From: an uncultured Veillonella sp.
GTDB taxonomy: Bacteria; Bacillota; Negativicutes; Veillonellales; Veillonellaceae
Length of the DNA stretch: 7,888 bases
Assembly (NCBI GenBank): GCA_900544365.1
Contig: UQVF01000064.1
Span: 1-7,888 of the forward strand
Reading direction: 5' to 3'
The notes below the pieces were generated by a model. That model saw nothing but the letters and a program-made list of their open reading frames with translations, did no database searches and had not been told where the DNA came from. The position numbers and the translations under genes were made by a program. Positions 5,781-7,888 of the stretch are shown one piece after another. Position 1 is the first letter of the stretch, and each line of letters opens with the position of its first letter.

Positions 5781-5978
5781 TTATTTGCCGTAACGTTTGT
5801 TAAATTGTTCGATACGACCGCGAGCTTTAGCCGCACGTTGTTGGCCTGTGAAGAATGGATGGCAGTTGGAGCAAACGTCCACGCGAAGATCACCTTTAAC
5901 AGAACCAGTTTTGAATGTGTTTCCACAACCGCAAGTTACAGTTGCTTCCGCATAATTAGGATGAATTCCTTCTTTCAT
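5781..5978 (-). CDS. rpmE: 50S ribosomal protein L31, zinc-binding form
   Basis: This 65-residue protein is bacterial ribosomal protein bL31, which sits at the central protuberance of the 50S subunit and helps bridge to the 30S head. It is the C+ form: CGC (Cys16, Cys18) and CSNC (Cys36, Cys39) form a zinc ribbon. It starts MKEGIHPNY, as the family does, and ends with the basic GRIEQFNKRYGK. The zinc-free paralogue YtmA/RpmE2 would lack these cysteines. In many bacteria the zinc form is swapped out under zinc limitation, but no Zur box is evident here. The ATG at 5978 follows AAAAGAGGTG (5986-5995), and a promoter lies just upstream. It is the first gene of the housekeeping unit, and a hairpin follows it. 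Confidence 0.98.
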   Translation of the reverse strand: MKEGIHPNYAEATVTCGCGNTFKTGSVKGDLRVDVCSNCHPFFTGQQRAAKARGRIEQFNKRYGK

Positions 5979-6018
5979 GTATATACACCTCTTTTCAACG
6001 TCTAAACTTTTCTTATAG

Positions 6019-6048
6019 ATTATATCACGAATGCTATACTCTATGCAA
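6019..6048 (-). promoter_or_regulatory. Promoter for the rpmE-DUF1385-prfA-prmC unit
   Basis: On the minus strand there is a perfect -10 box TATAAT (6019-6024) with an extended TGA before it. A partial -35 box TTGCAT (6043-6048) lies 18 nt upstream. The leader before the rpmE start codon is about 35 nt. The promoter lies in the 98-nt gap between tpsB and rpmE, where I see no terminator hairpin for tpsB, so some read-through from tpsB is possible. Confidence 0.65.
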
Positions 6049-6076
6049 TACTAGGGACTATGAGTTATTCAGATAT

Positions 6077-7735
6077 TTATAATGCTACACTCAGCTGTAT
6101 TCCTAGGACTCGATGTGGCACTTTAAATCCATTTGGTATTCTTAATGGTGTGGATAGAAACATATTATAGTTAGCACTTCCATAGTACCCTTTCATACCA
6201 ATAGCTCCGCCCCATAGCTCTGTACCCAATATATCTTCTGTAGATTTGCCGTACACTTTACCATAATCTAAACCTAAATACAGTGTATGATTCTGATTCA
6301 GTGATATATCTAAGGTGTTCCGTACATAAAACCCTTGTTCTGCGGCTAGATTTCTATCACCAGTAAACCCACGCACAGTATACCATCCACCGATATTAAA
6401 GAACTCACTACTGTACAGCTTACTATTCGTATACTGTCCTTTTGCTTCCATTGTATAGGTAGCTTTCCGATTCCAAAGCGTCAATGTACGCTGATAGTTC
6501 ACTTTCCCCGTATATATATGATACTGTGTGGTGGCTTCTCCTAAATGGTCGGTAGGACCAGGGCTAGCCCACCAAGGAACGCCTCTTTCATATTGCACTA
6601 ACCAATCTAAACTTCCATTCTTGCTATATCGTTTTTGATGTATTCCTATGGACCAAGACGTGGTATTTCTCCGTTGCACATCAATTTCACTACCATTGAT
6701 AAAAGAATGCCTTGTCTTATGTGTCAGACCTTGCACTAATTCTGTAATCTGTTGGCTATTCCTGTGCAATACATGTTTCCATCGTAATTCATCGCTAGTA
6801 AAGTTACCGCTAGAAATAAATGGTTTAATGGCATAGGTAACTCGTTGTTGATAGTCTGAATTAGAATGGCTAAAGGTAATACTATCATATCCAATAGGTA
6901 TTTGATATGATACATAATTTGATGTGCTTACATTGATACTATCTGAGTGTCTAGATCTAGTTAAGCTATAGTACAAGGTATCACTACGATCTAGCGGTCT
7001 ACCTACTGTGATGGATACATTTCCTTGCAAGCGCCCTGTTCCTTCATTACCGAAATTATCGAATCCTGTAGTGACCTCTACTTTGGACTTATTTTCTATC
7101 TGAAATACCACTATAGATGTGCCCAACTGACTTCCCGGTTGTAACTGCACCTTAGCCTTTTGATGGGGTACTGTATTTAAATTATCTACAGTTTGTTCTA
7201 TGTTCCGTATATTTAAGATATGCCCCTTATGAAAGGCTAATGCGTTTGTATAATTACCTGCTACGCCCTTAAATTGTATTTCTTCCACAGTTCCTACCAG
7301 CAAGGATAATCGAAGTGTACCACTCCCTATATTTTGAGGCTCCATATAGACCTTAGAGGTAATGTAACCTCTATCTAATAAAGCCGTATTCAGTTCCTGC
7401 AACAAGGTATTAATTGTTTCCACTCCATACGATTGATGTTCTCTCTTAGCCACCATAGTTTGCAGAAAACTTAACTCCGGTGGAACCTGCGAAAGTTCAA
7501 TATGATGAATTAAAAATTCTGGTTCATCACTAGACAGTTGATTCATCTTTTGAGGTACTATCCCCTCTGTAAGAACTGTGAAAGCCGGCGTTTCCTTTTG
7601 TTCCACATGAGATATAGAACGCTCCATCTGGTCTAGCAGTTTACCTTGCTCATCTATAGTATTGGCATGGGCACCATAAGAACATGAACCTATACACAAA
7701 CAGATAAGACCTACAAATATTTTATATACTATCAT
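6077..7735 (-). CDS. TpsB-type outer-membrane transporter (ShlB/FhaC/HecB family)
   Basis: This 552-residue protein matches the Omp85-superfamily transporters of two-partner secretion, which export a large TpsA exoprotein (hemagglutinin, hemolysin or contact-dependent toxin) across the outer membrane. A signal peptide covers about 1-24, ending AHA before Asn25. A plug-helix-like segment (IDEQGKLLDQMERS, 27-40) and linker follow. POTRA 1 spans about 74-153, including the DRGYITSKVY pattern (121-130), and POTRA 2 about 154-215. The remainder is a 16-strand-type beta-barrel with the signature loop-6 VRGF (454-457, in GGWYTVRGFTGDRNL). The last residue is Leu rather than the usual aromatic. Cys18 sits in a lipobox-like IGSC, but cleavage after AHA is more typical. 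The ATG at 7735 follows GAAGGGG (7743-7749) and overlaps the upstream gene. The TpsA partner is not in the window. Confidence 0.93.
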   Translation of the reverse strand: MIVYKIFVGLICLCIGSCSYGAHANTIDEQGKLLDQMERSISHVEQKETPAFTVLTEGIVPQKMNQLSSDEPEFLIHHIELSQVPPELSFLQTMVAKREHQSYGVETINTLLQELNTALLDRGYITSKVYMEPQNIGSGTLRLSLLVGTVEEIQFKGVAGNYTNALAFHKGHILNIRNIEQTVDNLNTVPHQKAKVQLQPGSQLGTSIVVFQIENKSKVEVTTGFDNFGNEGTGRLQGNVSITVGRPLDRSDTLYYSLTRSRHSDSINVSTSNYVSYQIPIGYDSITFSHSNSDYQQRVTYAIKPFISSGNFTSDELRWKHVLHRNSQQITELVQGLTHKTRHSFINGSEIDVQRRNTTSWSIGIHQKRYSKNGSLDWLVQYERGVPWWASPGPTDHLGEATTQYHIYTGKVNYQRTLTLWNRKATYTMEAKGQYTNSKLYSSEFFNIGGWYTVRGFTGDRNLAAEQGFYVRNTLDISLNQNHTLYLGLDYGKVYGKSTEDILGTELWGGAIGMKGYYGSANYNMFLSTPLRIPNGFKVPHRVLGIQLSVAL

Positions 7736-7888
7736 CCCTATACCCCTTCAGATACAATGTGTTATATCTTTCGGAACGTTTTTCTAATGGCTTCTCTTGT
7801 GCCGCCTTCTCTAATTTTTTCATAATTTCGTACTTACGTTCATCCAAATCTTTTTCTTCAATAATAGAAATTCTAGGATGACCTAATT
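7722..7888 (-). CDS. 3' end of an unrecognised gene overlapping tpsB
   Basis: One minus-strand frame is open from the window edge to a TAA at 7722-7724, giving 54 residues that are the C-terminus of a gene starting beyond 7888. The visible tail is very hydrophilic and helix-prone. It begins LGHPRISIIEEKDLDE, passes through a Lys/Glu-rich stretch (KKLEKAAQEK) and ends YLKGYRDDSI. It overlaps the tpsB start by 14 nt in a different frame, so the two genes are probably translated together, with the tpsB ribosome site inside this gene. The other two frames hit stops at once near the edge. I do not recognise the family. The tail does not look like the beta-helical repeats of a TpsA exoprotein, but a divergent TpsA C-terminus, a TpsA-modifying enzyme or an unrelated protein all remain possible. 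Confidence 0.65.
   Translation of the reverse strand, partial: LGHPRISIIEEKDLDERKYEIMKKLEKAAQEKPLEKRSERYNTLYLKGYRDDSI

Noticed and set aside
5705..5926. 73-codon minus-strand frame across rpmE and the following hairpin
   Set aside because: It is out of frame with rpmE, which has all four zinc cysteines; this frame translates the hairpin and shows no family features.
7628..7735. TpsB Cys18 as a lipoprotein attachment site
   Set aside because: IGSC fits only a permissive lipobox, and an AHA signal-peptidase I site follows six residues later; TpsB transporters are normally not lipoproteins.

Overview
The window reads as chromosome of a low-GC, diderm Firmicute, most likely a Negativicute such as Veillonella (inference, no search run). 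Two facts support this. Seven genes (rpmE, a DUF1385 gene, prfA, prmC, sua5/tsaC, ywlE, rpiB) follow the order known from Bacillus and Clostridia. Directly upstream lies a two-partner-secretion transporter (TpsB/ShlB/FhaC family), which only makes sense in a cell with an outer membrane. All convincing genes are on the minus strand, so transcription runs from high to low coordinates.

Layout, in transcription order. At 7888-7722 is the tail of an unrecognised gene that overlaps the tpsB start by 14 nt. The TpsB-like outer-membrane protein occupies 7735-6077, with no clear terminator after it. A good promoter (about 6048-6019) then starts the housekeeping run. rpmE (zinc-type L31) is followed by a small hairpin with a broken U-tract, then the DUF1385 membrane protein. 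prfA (GTG start) and prmC follow and overlap by 8 nt. The 264-nt gap 2773-2510 holds a long near-perfect hairpin (2672-2746) and a second promoter (2577-2548). That promoter feeds sua5, ywlE and rpiB, and a clean intrinsic terminator (176-141) closes the unit. A candidate promoter at 66-37 points to a further gene beyond the left edge.

How the genes work together: most serve translation. L31 is a ribosomal protein, RF1 ends translation at UAA/UAG, PrmC methylates the RF1 GGQ glutamine, and Sua5/TsaC makes the threonylcarbamoyl-AMP needed for tRNA t6A37. YwlE is probably a protein-arginine phosphatase, and RpiB belongs to the pentose phosphate pathway. The DUF1385 membrane protein has no established role.

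I found no CRISPR array, transposase, tRNA or rRNA, and no clear new multi-gene system. The most unusual structures are the 75-nt hairpin between prmC and sua5, which pairs better as plus-strand RNA than as operon mRNA, the unidentified gene coupled to tpsB, a 26-codon hydrophobic small ORF between sua5 and ywlE, and a PrmC with a variant SAM motif and an internal insertion.
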